Shown: positions 17,902 to 27,173 of the stretch, in pieces
Position numbering within the stretch: position 1 is the first letter of the stretch
How the letters are laid out: every line of letters begins with the position of its first letter
Assembly (NCBI RefSeq): GCF_012184425.1
Contig: NZ_VTOW01000005.1
Coordinates: forward strand, 248,001 to 312,000
Direction of reading: 5' to 3'
DNA from: Candidatus Manganitrophus noduliformans
GTDB taxonomy: Bacteria > Nitrospirota > Nitrospiria > SBBL01 > Manganitrophaceae
Length of the DNA stretch: 64,000 nt
Notes under the pieces: generated by a model
Told to the model about the DNA's origin: nothing
Databases searched by the model: none
Seen by the model: the letters and a program-made list of their open reading frames with translations, nothing else
Program-made: the position numbers and the translations under genes

Positions 17902-18615
17902 TCAAGGTGGGTGGATCTCATCGAATTCCGCGCGGGAGATTCTCCTGAACCGGACCTCCCTTCCGAGCGCGAGCAGGGAGGGAGGGTCTCTGTCGGGAAC
18001 AAAAAGTCGAAGCGGGGTCCTCCCGATGATCCGCCACCCGCCGGGGGTGGCGGTCGGGTAAATTCCCGTTTGATTCCCCCCGATCGCCACGCTTCCGGCC
18101 GGCACGCGTCTCCGCGGCGTCGCCAGGCGCGGCGCTGCGATTCGTGGCGACATCCCGCCGAGATAACCGAATCCGGGTGTGAACCCGATGAAGGAGACGT
18201 AATACTCTCCGGAGAGGTGAATGCGAATCACTTCCTCCGTCGATAGTCCGTTCAGTGAGGCCACATCGGAGAGATCGGGTCCGAATGCTTCGTCATAGCA
18301 GACGGGGATTTCAATCCGGCGGGGGGAAGCCGGCGGCTCCGCCGTCGTATCGATCAGGAAATTCCGGACGGACGACTCGATCTCTTGAAATGTGGCGCGG
18401 AGCGGATCGAAAGTGATGAGGAGGGAGCTGTAGGCCGGATGAATGTTGAGGATGGCGTCAGGGGGCTGCCTCAGCAAGCGTTCGGTGAGCGCCCGCACAC
18501 GTTGATGAAACGCCAAAGAGATCTCCTCTCCAAAAGAGATCAAAAGAGAGCGATCGCTCGCTGGGATGGTACGGTAGAGGAGGGGATCACGCTCCACGGT
18601 TCGGCTCCTTCTCAT
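17902..18615 (-). CDS. pxpB: 5-oxoprolinase subunit PxpB (KipI family)
   Basis: 237 residues matching KipI/PxpB: SDRSLLISFGEEIS at the N-terminus, then NIHPAYSSLLITFDP, IPVCYDEAFGPDL, GFTPGFGYLGGM and the conserved RVPAGSVAIGGNQTGIYP and TPGGWRIIGRTPLRLF. It is the first gene of the pxpBCA operon. A kinase-inhibitor role like Bacillus KipI is possible in principle, but the presence of pxpC and pxpA directly downstream argues for 5-oxoprolinase. Confidence 0.92.
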   Translation of the reverse strand: MRRSRTVERDPLLYRTIPASDRSLLISFGEEISLAFHQRVRALTERLLRQPPDAILNIHPAYSSLLITFDPLRATFQEIESSVRNFLIDTTAEPPASPRRIEIPVCYDEAFGPDLSDVASLNGLSTEEVIRIHLSGEYYVSFIGFTPGFGYLGGMSPRIAAPRLATPRRRVPAGSVAIGGNQTGIYPTATPGGWRIIGRTPLRLFVPDRDPPSLLALGREVRFRRISRAEFDEIHPP

Positions 18616-18726
18616 TGGGGATCGATCGTGCCGACATTATAATCCATCTCGTCGTTTCATTCCAGAGAGGGGTCGAACCGGAGATTGATTTGACTCGGAG
18701 ACCGGTTCAATGGCAGAATGGGGACC

Positions 18727-19449
18727 ATGTCGCATCTACAAGATCAAGTCGCCATCATTACCGGGGGAAGCAGCGGAATCGGTTACGCCGTCGCCCAAGC
18801 GGCGTTGTCCGAAGGAATGCGGGTGACGATTTCCGCCCGGAACAAAAACAAACTTTCCCGCGCTCTGACGGAGTTGAAGAAAGAAGTGAAAGGGGAGGAT
18901 CGCCTGATCGCCGTCCCGGCCGACGTCTCGGTGGCGGCTCAGGTCGATGAGATGGTCCGGGAGACGATCGATAAATGGGGCCAGGTCGATCTCCTGGTGA
19001 ACAACGCCGGCGTCGGCCAATGGGGCGCCATCGAAGAGATCAGTGAAGAAGATTGGGATCGGGTTCAGGCGATCAATCTGAAGGGGACCTTCCTCTGCAC
19101 GAAGGCGGTCCTGCCGGTGATGAAGCGGCAACGCTCCGGTTATATCGTCAATATCTCCTCGTTGGCCGGGAAGCAGGGGATGGGAGGGGCATCCGCCTAC
19201 TCCGCGTCCAAATTTGGCGTCATCGGATTTACCGAGAGTCTCTTGGAAGAGGGGATCGCGCATCAAATCCGGGCGACGGCGATCTGCCCCGGTTTTGTGG
19301 CGACGCCGATGGTGGCCAGCGCCTCGGTGCCGCCGGAAGAGATGATCCCGCCGGCCGACATCGGGAAGATCATCATTGATCTCCTCCATCTCGCGCCGGT
19401 GACCGTGATCAAAGAGATCGTCGTCCAACGCCGCGGCGCAATCGATTAA
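18727..19449 (+). CDS. Short-chain dehydrogenase/reductase (SDR)
   Basis: 240 residues from the ATG at 18727 (MSHLQDQVAIITGGSSGIG); an ATG three codons earlier is equally possible. It is a classical SDR: nucleotide motif TGGSSGIG, then NNAGVG, and the active site Ser with YSASKFG (Tyr and Lys four apart) preceded by IVNISSLAGKQG. The enzyme reduces or oxidises a carbonyl/alcohol with NAD(P)H in the cytoplasm; the substrate is not predictable. It is followed after one base by uridine phosphorylase, so the two are co-transcribed. The pxp operon runs divergently upstream. Confidence 0.88.
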   Translation: MSHLQDQVAIITGGSSGIGYAVAQAALSEGMRVTISARNKNKLSRALTELKKEVKGEDRLIAVPADVSVAAQVDEMVRETIDKWGQVDLLVNNAGVGQWGAIEEISEEDWDRVQAINLKGTFLCTKAVLPVMKRQRSGYIVNISSLAGKQGMGGASAYSASKFGVIGFTESLLEEGIAHQIRATAICPGFVATPMVASASVPPEEMIPPADIGKIIIDLLHLAPVTVIKEIVVQRRGAID

Positions 19450-19450
19450 A

Positions 19451-20251
19451 ATGGCCAACGTCTACCATCTCGATCTTTCCCGGAGCATGTTGAAGGGGGC
19501 GGCGCTGGCCCTCCTTCCGGGAGATCCGTTTCGCGTCCCCAAAATCGCCGCGCAGATTGAAGCGCGGAGCGGGGAGAAAGCGGTGGAGCTCGCCTGGAAG
19601 CGGGAGTATCGAAGCTTCTTGGGAACGCTGGCCGGGGAAAAGGTTCTCGTCACCTCCACCGGGATTGGCGGGCCGTCGACCTCTATCGCCGTCGAAGAGC
19701 TGGCCAAGCTCGGCGTTCGAATTTTTCTCCGCGTCGGGACCGCCGGCGCGATCCAGCCCGGCATGAACATCGGCGATCTCGTCGTCACCACCGCGTCGGT
19801 TCGCCTCGACGGCGCCTCCACCCATTATGCCCCGATCGAGTATCCGGCGGTCTCTCACCCGGAAGTTCTCATCGCCCTGATCGATGCGGCGCGGCGACAC
19901 GAACGGGAGGGGATCTCCACCCATGTCGGGATCACCGCCTCTTCAGATACCTTTTATGCCGGGGAGGAGCGGACTGACGGCTTTTCCCATTACCTGCTGC
20001 GGCGGCTGCGGGGGTTGACCGAGGAGATGAAGCGGCTGCACGTTCTCAACTTCGAAATGGAGTCGGCGACGCTGCTGACGATGTGCGCCGCGCTCGGCCT
20101 GAAGGGGGGGGTGATCACGGGGGTGGTGAATCGAAGGAGGAAGAAAGAAGAAAAGATCACGCCGGAGCGGCTGCGGGCGGGCGAAGAGAATGTCATCCGG
20201 GTGGCGCTCACCGCCGCCGAACGGCTTTTGGCGCTTCGAAAAAAAGAGTGA
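19451..20251 (+). CDS. udp: Uridine phosphorylase-like nucleoside phosphorylase
   Basis: 266 residues with the NP-I family fold: LLPGDPFRVPKIA (phosphate site), VTSTGIGGPSTSIAVEEL, RVGTAGAIQPGMNIGDLVV and the purine/pyrimidine site LNFEMESATLLTMCAALGLKGG. The FEMES motif and TGIGGPS fit uridine phosphorylase, which cleaves uridine with phosphate to uracil and ribose-1-phosphate. It is co-transcribed with the preceding SDR gene. Related nucleoside phosphorylases cannot be excluded, but the overall match to Udp is good. Confidence 0.85.
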   Translation: MANVYHLDLSRSMLKGAALALLPGDPFRVPKIAAQIEARSGEKAVELAWKREYRSFLGTLAGEKVLVTSTGIGGPSTSIAVEELAKLGVRIFLRVGTAGAIQPGMNIGDLVVTTASVRLDGASTHYAPIEYPAVSHPEVLIALIDAARRHEREGISTHVGITASSDTFYAGEERTDGFSHYLLRRLRGLTEEMKRLHVLNFEMESATLLTMCAALGLKGGVITGVVNRRRKKEEKITPERLRAGEENVIRVALTAAERLLALRKKE

Positions 20252-20265
20252 CGATCACCCCGGTT

Positions 20266-21039
20266 CTAAGAAAGGGGGGGTGAGTTCATCTCTTCATGAT
20301 GCTTGATGTACTCAAGCAGTCTCGGATTTTCCTTCCCGATCCGATCAAAGCGGATGTGGATCGCATAGGTGATTCCATTTTGCAAAGGGCTTGTCCAAGC
20401 CACCTCTCCCACGATCGATTCGGTTGTTGTCTTTCCTCGATCGGTTCCAAAAATGACCTCGACACGGACGAACTCCCCTTTTTGGAATTTCTCCGGACAA
20501 AGGATTCCGATCCCGTGGGTACAGATGTCCTGGACCAAAATGTCGCTCGTCGGATGTATCCCGAGCCGGGTGAGGCTCGAAATCGAAATCATTGGGATTC
20601 GGAAGCGGCTCCTTCGATTGTACAAAGCGCTTTCGATCGATGGGATTCTGGAGCGATCGAGCTTTTTCTTGCTGTCGATGGCTTGAGCGATTTCGACCAT
20701 CAATTGTGGAACATTGAACGGCTTGGTGTAATAGCTTCTTGCTCCGAGCCGGACCAAATCGGCGGCGCTCCCCTGATTTCCGGCGCCGTACCCGGTGATA
20801 ATCATGACCTCGATATGAGGGTTATACTCTTTGATCGACTTCAATACGGCGACCCCGTCCATCCCCGGCATCCTTAAGTCCAGCGTGACCAGATCGACCG
20901 TCCTCTTTCGAATGATTTGCATCGCCCGAAGACCGCCGTCCGCTTCCTCCACTCTGTAGTGGGACTTGAGAAGCAACTTCAGCGACTCACGCGGGCCGGT
21001 TTCATCATCGACGATTAAAACGGTACTCTTGGAATTCAT
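20266..21039 (-). CDS. Response regulator with C-terminal PilZ domain
   Basis: 257 residues. Residues 1-125 form a receiver domain with phospho-acceptor Asp54 (LVTLDLRMPG) and conserved Lys in YYTKPF. A short linker is followed from about residue 140 by a PilZ-type domain (RRSRFRIPM, then DICTHGIGILCPEKFQKGEFVRVE), in which RxxxR and DxSxxG-like motifs are recognisable though altered (D-I-C-T-H-G). PilZ domains bind cyclic di-GMP or serve as effector platforms, so phosphorylation could control motility, secretion or exopolysaccharide. No kinase lies on the same strand next to it. It is convergent with udp and runs away from the gene at 21296. Confidence 0.82.
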   Translation of the reverse strand: MNSKSTVLIVDDETGPRESLKLLLKSHYRVEEADGGLRAMQIIRKRTVDLVTLDLRMPGMDGVAVLKSIKEYNPHIEVMIITGYGAGNQGSAADLVRLGARSYYTKPFNVPQLMVEIAQAIDSKKKLDRSRIPSIESALYNRRSRFRIPMISISSLTRLGIHPTSDILVQDICTHGIGILCPEKFQKGEFVRVEVIFGTDRGKTTTESIVGEVAWTSPLQNGITYAIHIRFDRIGKENPRLLEYIKHHEEMNSPPLS

Positions 21040-21295
21040 CCCAGGTCTCCTTTTTCTTGGTCGTTACTTCAAGGTTTGTTGTTGCATGTTTTCACACTGG
21101 AAGAGGCTTTCCCGTTCGTGATTTCCCTAGGTGGAAAGGTATCAGAGATTCGTAATTCGTCAATAAAGAATACTCGGTATAGGGTCAAATCGATGTGATC
21201 CATCCGTCCCTTTTTATAGGGATTGAGAGCTCCAAAAGGGTTCTGTTATGTTAAGTAAGGTGAATGCAGCGCCGCGATAGGGAAAGGAGAATGAG

Positions 21296-21799
21296 ATGAA
21301 GTTTTCATTTTTGGTGATATGGACCTTCCTGCTCTTGAGCGTTGACCCCCCTGCAACGCATGCCCAAGGCAACCCAATTCAACAGTACGACGGAAACATC
21401 ATTCTTCCGAGCACCTTTGAAGATCTCATCTGTTTGGGAAATTGGAATGCGGAGCTGGAGCGGTGTGAGGGGTCTGCCGTGAGTTCCGGCGCTTTGGCCG
21501 CGATTTCCGCCGCGAAATCGGCCGACCGGCTGGAGCAGATCCGCCTGCTTCTGAATTCCATCAACAACAAACTTTCGGAGAACACGCAAGCGTTGATCGA
21601 TCTTCGGAACGCGTTCGATCTGCAAGGCGCTCCGACGACGCAGTCGCTGCGCGAAGCGATCATTACCCGATTCGAGGCGGTTCCCTCGGGGATCTTGACC
21701 GAGGATTCAGTTAAAGAAGAGCTTGATCGGTTGAGGAATGACATCCTCGGAGAGGTGGAGCGGAGAAATTTGACGCCGCCTCGATCCTCCGGAGAGTGA
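21296..21799 (+). CDS. Secreted hypothetical protein
   Basis: 167 residues with a signal peptide (FSFLVIWTFLLLSVDPPATHAQ, residues about 3-24). A short conserved-looking segment with two Cys (FEDLICLGNWNAELERCEG) could form a disulfide. The remainder is mostly alpha-helical and probably coiled-coil (SADRLEQIRLLLNSINNKLSENTQALIDLRNAF). I do not recognise the family. The gene is single, preceded by 256 bp of non-coding DNA and followed by a response-regulator/kinase gene on the same strand. GGAG is placed well before the start at 21296. Confidence 0.65.
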   Translation: MKFSFLVIWTFLLLSVDPPATHAQGNPIQQYDGNIILPSTFEDLICLGNWNAELERCEGSAVSSGALAAISAAKSADRLEQIRLLLNSINNKLSENTQALIDLRNAFDLQGAPTTQSLREAIITRFEAVPSGILTEDSVKEELDRLRNDILGEVERRNLTPPRSSGE

Positions 21800-21953
21800 G
21801 GGGCCGGGAGAGCATAAAAGCGGCGCTTTCCGTAGACCCCAGTTTTAATCGAGTAGAAGCGTAATCCCCGCTCCAGACAGCCCTTCCAGAGTTCCCCCTT
21901 GTATACGATAAAAACAATTCTGTAGAATAGAAAAAGTCTTTAATCGAGAGAGA

Positions 21954-23609
21954 ATGCCACAGGTGAAAGAGGGAATGAATATATTATTGGTCGATGATCA
22001 TCCGGAGAATCTTCTGGCTCTGGAAGCGGTCCTGGATGTTCCTGAATATCGCCTGGTCCGGGCACAGTCAGGGATGGAAGCGCTCAGACTTCTCCTTAAA
22101 GAGTCATTCTCCCTCATTCTGCTCGATGTCCATATGCCGGGGCTGAATGGCTATGAGACGGCCGCCCTCATCCGCGAGCGCCCAAAGACGCGCGACATTC
22201 CGATTATCTTCATTACGGCCGTCAATAAATCCGAAGAAGATGTGGAGAAAGGGTATTCGGTCGGGGCAGTCGATTACATCATCAAGCCGTTTGATCCGGA
22301 ATCCCTCAAGGCGAAAGTGGCAATCCTAACAGGATTGCACAAAAAAGAGGAACTCTCCCGACCCGCTGAGAACCTTCCTTTAGAGAATACAGCGCTCTCC
22401 CCCCAGCCTTACCGAAATCTAACCCACGCCATCCCACAGATTGTCTGGATCGCCCAGCCGGACGGGGCCGTGGATTTCTTCAATCAGCCTTGGTTTAACT
22501 ATACCGGTCTGAGTTTTGAACAGAGCGAAGGGTGGGGATGGACCAAGGTGATCCATCCGGAAGATCATCCGTCGGCGATCGATCAGTGGACGGAAGCCCT
22601 CAGAGGAGAAAAAGAGTATCAGATGGAGTGCCGGCTCAAGCGGGCCGACGGCGCCTATCGCTGGCATCTCTATCGCGCTTCTCCGGAGCGAGATTCCCAA
22701 GGGCGGGTTCTTGCCTGGTTAGGGACGGCAACCGATGTCAACGATCAGAAGCAGGGACAGGAGAAATTACAGGGAATCATTGAGGAGTTGGAACAAAAAA
22801 AGAAAGAGGCGGAGGCGGCAACCCGTCTGAAATCAGAATTCGTCTCCAACGTCTCCCATGAGCTGCGAACCCCGCTGAATGCCATCCTCGGCTACGCTTC
22901 TCTCGTATTGGAAGGGACTTACGGCGAAGTCCCCGAGTCTCTGAAGGGTCCGGTGGACGGAATCCAACGAAACGCCTTCGAGTTGCTTGAGTTGATCAAT
23001 AACCTCCTCGATCTCTCTAAAATGGAATCGGGCCAGATGCCGATCGCGATCGCGCCAGTGGACTTAAGACGCCTTCTTCCGGAAGCGGCTCAGAAGGTGG
23101 CGCCGCTGTTAAGCGGAAAGAAGGTTGCGGTGAAGTGGAGAATCGCGGACAACCTAAAGAATATTCAAAGTGATCCGCTGAAGATCCGGCAGATTTTCAT
23201 GAATCTTCTCAGCAATGCGATTAAGTTCACAGAGGAAGGATCGATTGCCATCTCTGCGGTCGATTCAGATGGAGGAATTCTTTTGTCAATTGAGGATACC
23301 GGTATCGGAATCAGAGAAGAAGACCTTCCGGTCATTTTCGATGCCTTCCGGCAAATCGATGGCTCCGCGACACGAGAAGCAGGCGGGAGCGGCTTAGGAT
23401 TGACCATCGTCAAAAAAATACTTGAAGTGCTTCAGGGAAGAATCGAAGTTCGAAGTAAGCCCGGGAAGGGATCGACCTTTACGATTTTTCTGCCCGAGGA
23501 TCTGCCCAATCTTCCCAAACCGATCAGTACCCCAAGTGGGGCTCCATCGGCGAATCCTGATCCGGCTTCGTTAGAGAAATCTAACTCCGCGTCAGAAGAG
23601 ACGGTTTGA
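21954..23609 (+). CDS. Hybrid sensor kinase: receiver-PAS-HisKA-HATPase
   Basis: 551 residues; an in-frame ATG at 21975 is an alternative start. An N-terminal receiver domain has Asp58 (LILLDVHMPG) and KPFDPE. A PAS domain (about 150-275) begins IPQIVWIAQPDGAVDFFNQPWF and has a PAC-like end. A coiled-coil linker leads to HisKA with phospho-His302 (NVSHELRTPLNAI), and the catalytic domain shows NLLSNAIKFT, DTGIGI and GGSGLGLTIVKKI. The receiver at the N-terminus marks a kinase that takes part in a phosphorelay. No membrane segment is present, so it senses a cytoplasmic signal. It ends 30 bp from the convergent PhoB-type regulator. Confidence 0.92.
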   Translation: MPQVKEGMNILLVDDHPENLLALEAVLDVPEYRLVRAQSGMEALRLLLKESFSLILLDVHMPGLNGYETAALIRERPKTRDIPIIFITAVNKSEEDVEKGYSVGAVDYIIKPFDPESLKAKVAILTGLHKKEELSRPAENLPLENTALSPQPYRNLTHAIPQIVWIAQPDGAVDFFNQPWFNYTGLSFEQSEGWGWTKVIHPEDHPSAIDQWTEALRGEKEYQMECRLKRADGAYRWHLYRASPERDSQGRVLAWLGTATDVNDQKQGQEKLQGIIEELEQKKKEAEAATRLKSEFVSNVSHELRTPLNAILGYASLVLEGTYGEVPESLKGPVDGIQRNAFELLELINNLLDLSKMESGQMPIAIAPVDLRRLLPEAAQKVAPLLSGKKVAVKWRIADNLKNIQSDPLKIRQIFMNLLSNAIKFTEEGSIAISAVDSDGGILLSIEDTGIGIREEDLPVIFDAFRQIDGSATREAGGSGLGLTIVKKILEVLQGRIEVRSKPGKGSTFTIFLPEDLPNLPKPISTPSGAPSANPDPASLEKSNSASEETV

Positions 23610-23639
23610 AGCGTACCTCCTCCCCACCATCGATACCGG

Positions 23640-24323
23640 TTATTCTTCATCAACGAGCTTGTAACCCAAAGACGGGACTGTCTCGATGGCATCGGTCAAC
23701 AATGGAATCTTCTCCCTCAGCCTTCGGACATGCACATCGACCGTCCGTGTGGTCCCGAAGTAGTCGTACCCCCAGACGGTGTTCAACAGATGGTCGCGCG
23801 TCAGGACCTTCCCTTTATTCTTCAGCAGATGTTCGAGCAGGGCAAATTCCTTGGCAGTGAGGGTCACCCGGTTCTCCGAGGCGCTCACCTCATGGCGGGG
23901 GACATCCATCACCAGATCGCGATACGCGTAGCTTGAGGCGCTCTCCTTGCGCTCGGTTCTCCGGAGCAGCGCTTTCACACGCGCCATCAGCTCTTTGGGG
24001 GAGAAGGGCTTGGTGACATAATCGTCGGCCCCCAGCTCCAGCCCCACGACTTTATCACTTTCCTCATCTTTGGCGGTGAGGAAGAGAATCGGAATCGAGG
24101 CGGTCTCCTCTTTGTTCCGCAGCTTCCGGCAAACCTGGAGCCCGTCTTCCCCCGGCATCATGATATCGAGGATCACCAACGAGAAAGGCTGCTTGGCCAG
24201 CGCCTTGAGCGCGTCCGAGCCGTTGGAGACGCAAAGCGGCTCGAACCCTTCTTTCTGCAAATGGTGCGCGACCAGCTTGCTTAAATCGGCCTCATCGTCC
24301 ACCATCAATATTTTCTGCGACAT
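23640..24323 (-). CDS. OmpR/PhoB-family response regulator
   Basis: 227 residues. The receiver domain has Asp53 (LVILDIMMPGEDG) and TKPFSPKEL. A winged-helix DNA-binding domain follows with LTAKEFALLEHLLKNKGKVLTRDHLL and VDVHVRRLREKI, the recognition-helix region of the OmpR/PhoB class. The end (IETVPSLGYKLV) is typical. It is the last gene of the set regulator-arsC-regulator. No dedicated kinase is adjacent on the same strand. A phosphate or metal-stress role is possible but not shown. Confidence 0.92.
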   Translation of the reverse strand: MSQKILMVDDEADLSKLVAHHLQKEGFEPLCVSNGSDALKALAKQPFSLVILDIMMPGEDGLQVCRKLRNKEETASIPILFLTAKDEESDKVVGLELGADDYVTKPFSPKELMARVKALLRRTERKESASSYAYRDLVMDVPRHEVSASENRVTLTAKEFALLEHLLKNKGKVLTRDHLLNTVWGYDYFGTTRTVDVHVRRLREKIPLLTDAIETVPSLGYKLVDEE

Positions 24324-24333
24324 CGGTTCTCCT

Positions 24334-24741
24334 TCATAACGGCGAAGTGATTTTTAAACTTTCAAGTAAACCTTGAACTTTCTGCTCGATCCTGTTTCGT
24401 ACCTCTCGGAACTGATCGATGGGCCAATGTTTCGGATCGGGGATCGCCCAATCCTCGCGGTGTTTCGCCTTCACCATCGGGCACTCGTCTCCGCAGCCCA
24501 TCGTGATAACCGCGTCGTATTCAATATCCGGGATCTCACGGAGCGATTTGGAGGTATGCTTCGTCAGGTCGTAACCGACTTCCCACATCGCTTCAACCGT
24601 TTTCGGATCGATCTTTCCCGACGGGCGCGATCCGGCGCTGTAAACCGCGACCGCTTCTCTTCCATAGCGCCGCGCGAATGCTTCGGCCATTTGGCTGCGG
24701 CATGCGTTTTCGATGCAGACAAAGAGAATCCGTTTCATCAT
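24334..24741 (-). CDS. arsC: Arsenate reductase, low-molecular-weight phosphatase type
   Basis: 135 residues with the LMW-PTP P-loop C9-IENAC-R15-S near the N-terminus (ILFVCIENACRSQM), the invariant DP pair in IPDPKHW, and Cys residues in MGCGDECPM that could serve as the resolving thiols of thioredoxin-linked ArsC. This class reduces arsenate to arsenite in the cytoplasm. The start overlaps the upstream response regulator gene, and the next regulator gene starts 10 bp after its stop. No arsenite pump (arsB/acr3) or ArsR lies in the window. A tyrosine-phosphatase function acting on the signalling pathway is an alternative. Confidence 0.83.
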   Translation of the reverse strand: MMKRILFVCIENACRSQMAEAFARRYGREAVAVYSAGSRPSGKIDPKTVEAMWEVGYDLTKHTSKSLREIPDIEYDAVITMGCGDECPMVKAKHREDWAIPDPKHWPIDQFREVRNRIEQKVQGLLESLKITSPL

Positions 24742-25484
24742 CAGCCGGTCTCCTCCGGCGGACGGAATTTATAACCGATGCCCCGAACCGTCAAAATGAA
24801 TTGAGGATGAGAGGGGTCGGGCTCCAGGTGTTGCCGGATGGAGTGAATATGAACGTCGAGGTTATGCTCTTCGACGAACTGGTTTTCTCCCCACAAGGTC
24901 GTGATCAATTCATCCCGCTTGAACACCTTTCCGGGGTTCTGCGCCAGGAACTTTAAAAGTCCGAATTCGGTGCGGGTCAGCCGAATCAATCGCCCGGCCA
25001 TCCTAATTTCGTGACGCTCGGTGTCGATTACCAGCGCGCCGGCGCGGTACGCGCCGCCCGGTTTCTGCTCGGCGGCCATCCGCTTGCGACGGAGGAGCGC
25101 CTTGATCCGGGCGATCAGCTCCCGAAGGCTCACCGGTTTGGGGAGGTAATCGTCCGCCCCCGACTCCAGACCGAGAATGCGGTTGGCTTCTTCTCCCAGC
25201 GCAGTAAGAATAAGAAGGGGAATCGCCTTGGTTTTTAAGTTTTTTCTAAGCAACCGGCAGACCTCCCAGCCGCTTAAGCCGGGGAGCATCAAATCGAGGA
25301 TAATCAGATCAGGCGGCCGGCGCTGCGCTTCGGAGAGCCCCGTTTCCCCTTCGGCGGCGACCCGGACGTGATAATGATGTCGGGTCAGCTCTTTTTTGAG
25401 GATATCGATCATGTCCGGATGATCCTCGATAATGAGGATCTCTTCAGGCTTTGGAGACGTGACGCGAAGACGACTTTGCACCAT
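24741..25484 (-). CDS. OmpR/PhoB-family response regulator
   Basis: 247 residues. After about 15 extra N-terminal residues comes a receiver domain with Asp64 (LIILDLMLPGLSG) and LPKPVSLREL. The DNA-binding winged helix follows (LTRTEFGLLKFLAQNPGKVFKRDELI, LDVHIHSIRQHLE, ending ILTVRGIGYKF). It is the first of a three-gene run with arsC and a second PhoB-type regulator; its TGA overlaps the arsC start. Two regulators with one phosphatase-like protein between them and no kinase is an unusual arrangement. Confidence 0.92.
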   Translation of the reverse strand: MVQSRLRVTSPKPEEILIIEDHPDMIDILKKELTRHHYHVRVAAEGETGLSEAQRRPPDLIILDLMLPGLSGWEVCRLLRKNLKTKAIPLLILTALGEEANRILGLESGADDYLPKPVSLRELIARIKALLRRKRMAAEQKPGGAYRAGALVIDTERHEIRMAGRLIRLTRTEFGLLKFLAQNPGKVFKRDELITTLWGENQFVEEHNLDVHIHSIRQHLEPDPSHPQFILTVRGIGYKFRPPEETG

Positions 25485-25577
25485 GTAACCGATGTTACCC
25501 GAGCGGTGTTTTATGAGGATTACGCCGATGTTAAATTTCTGTTTCTTGACCGGGCGTTGAAAGCATCGGGTCCGGGA

Positions 25578-27116
25578 TCACCAGGCTTCTCTCTTGACCC
25601 CGTTTTTCGTTCCTCTGAGCGCTTGATGAAGCCGGCCTGCGGCGGCGAAAATCTGTTCTCGAACGGAAAGGGGAAGCAGCGGGGTCCAGAGAAGAAACAC
25701 CCCATAGACGGTCCAGTAAAAGAGGGTGTCAAAGATTAAAGCCGTGAAGGGAGCGATCGAAAGTGTTTGACGGAGAAATACGGCGGGGAGGAAAACGGAA
25801 ACAGCCAGGAAAAGCGTTCCGGCGAGTTTCCCCCAGGGGAGGAATTTTCTCCAGGAGGTGTCCATTATTCTTCGTATCTTCCAGAGCATCATCCCTTTTC
25901 CGAGATACATCACCAAAACGGTGGTGAGGACCGCTCCGGTGAGGCCGGCGATGTGGATGAGGGGGATGATCAGGAGGAGGGTCAGAACGATTTTTGCGGA
26001 GGTCGTTAAAAGAATAAATGGGATTCGGGCGTAACATCGGAGCATCCCGTCGGTTAGAAAGACCGCCGGCAGAATTCCGAGCGCGGAAATCTGAAAAAGA
26101 GGGATACTTTCCCGATAGGCGTCCGTAAAGAGAAGCGCGATCATGTCGGGGGCGATCAAGACGAAGAAAATTCCGACCGGGAAGAAAAAAAGGGCGAGGC
26201 GGGCGGTGACATCATGCCACAGGGCGAGCCGTTCTTGATTCGAGCCGTTCTTCAGAAGCGACGACATTCGTACCATCAGAACCTGGGTGGTCGGCGTGTA
26301 GATGAAATCGATGATCGGAATTTGCATGATGCCGACCGAGTAGACGGCAAAGGTCGCGACATCGAACAGGGAAGCGACGGCATACTGGTGAAGATTCTGT
26401 TGAAGGACATCAACCACCACGGCGGCGCCGAAAGGGAGGGCATAGGCGAGCTGTGTTTTAAGACCCTCCGTCCGGATCAACGACATTCGATTTTTACCAC
26501 GAAGGAGGATTCGGACCGTATAGGCCGCCGTCATCGCCAGCCGCAACGCCGCAAAAGAAAGCAATCCGATGATGACGGCTGAGAGGGAGCGGCCGATCAG
26601 AAGGGGGAGAATAATAAAGAGGGCGCGGATCATTTCCGATAGAAAAAGGACCGTTGAACCGGCTGCGATCCGCTCCTGAGCAACCAGCATCGTCTCCAGA
26701 TGACATGAGGCGAGCATCAAGACGAGAAAGAGGGCCAACTTGGGAAGATAGGGAACAAGGGATGGGTTGGAAAACCAGTCGGCGAGCGGTTCTCCCCCCA
26801 AGAGAAGGCCGACGCCGGCAAGCACGCCTGCGGCGGTCACAAAAAAAATCGCCTGAAAGATCCAGGACGTTCTGCGGTTTGGATCGTGGGGAATAAAGTA
26901 ATAAAGGCTCTGAACCATCCCTCCCTGTAAGATCAGATAGAGGGTTGTAAAGATTAAAAAGATCTGCTTGAAAGTTCCATATTCGGCCGGGTCCAACCCG
27001 CGTGCCAAAAAAATAGGGATAAAAAAGGTGAGGGTAAAGGAAGCGATCCGTCCGATGATCAGAATGAGCGCCTGCGAGTGAACCGACTTGGGTTTGACTT
27101 CGGATGCGATCTCCAT
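25578..27116 (-). CDS. Oligosaccharide flippase family membrane protein (Wzx-like)
   Basis: 512 residues with about 12-14 membrane helices. The N-terminal part (FTLTFFIPIFLARGLDPAEYGTFKQIFLI) is the typical start of polysaccharide-biosynthesis/flippase proteins of the MOP superfamily. These move lipid-linked saccharides across the cytoplasmic membrane. The gene lies just downstream of a membrane acyltransferase gene on the same strand, which suggests a small surface-carbohydrate unit, although no glycosyltransferase is present in the window. The substrate is unknown. Confidence 0.82.
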   Translation of the reverse strand: MEIASEVKPKSVHSQALILIIGRIASFTLTFFIPIFLARGLDPAEYGTFKQIFLIFTTLYLILQGGMVQSLYYFIPHDPNRRTSWIFQAIFFVTAAGVLAGVGLLLGGEPLADWFSNPSLVPYLPKLALFLVLMLASCHLETMLVAQERIAAGSTVLFLSEMIRALFIILPLLIGRSLSAVIIGLLSFAALRLAMTAAYTVRILLRGKNRMSLIRTEGLKTQLAYALPFGAAVVVDVLQQNLHQYAVASLFDVATFAVYSVGIMQIPIIDFIYTPTTQVLMVRMSSLLKNGSNQERLALWHDVTARLALFFFPVGIFFVLIAPDMIALLFTDAYRESIPLFQISALGILPAVFLTDGMLRCYARIPFILLTTSAKIVLTLLLIIPLIHIAGLTGAVLTTVLVMYLGKGMMLWKIRRIMDTSWRKFLPWGKLAGTLFLAVSVFLPAVFLRQTLSIAPFTALIFDTLFYWTVYGVFLLWTPLLPLSVREQIFAAAGRLHQALRGTKNGVKREAW

Positions 27117-27173
27117 CGAGCCATTTCTCCTGCCAATTCAGAAAGTGAAGGGAACACCCGGTTTATTGTCACT

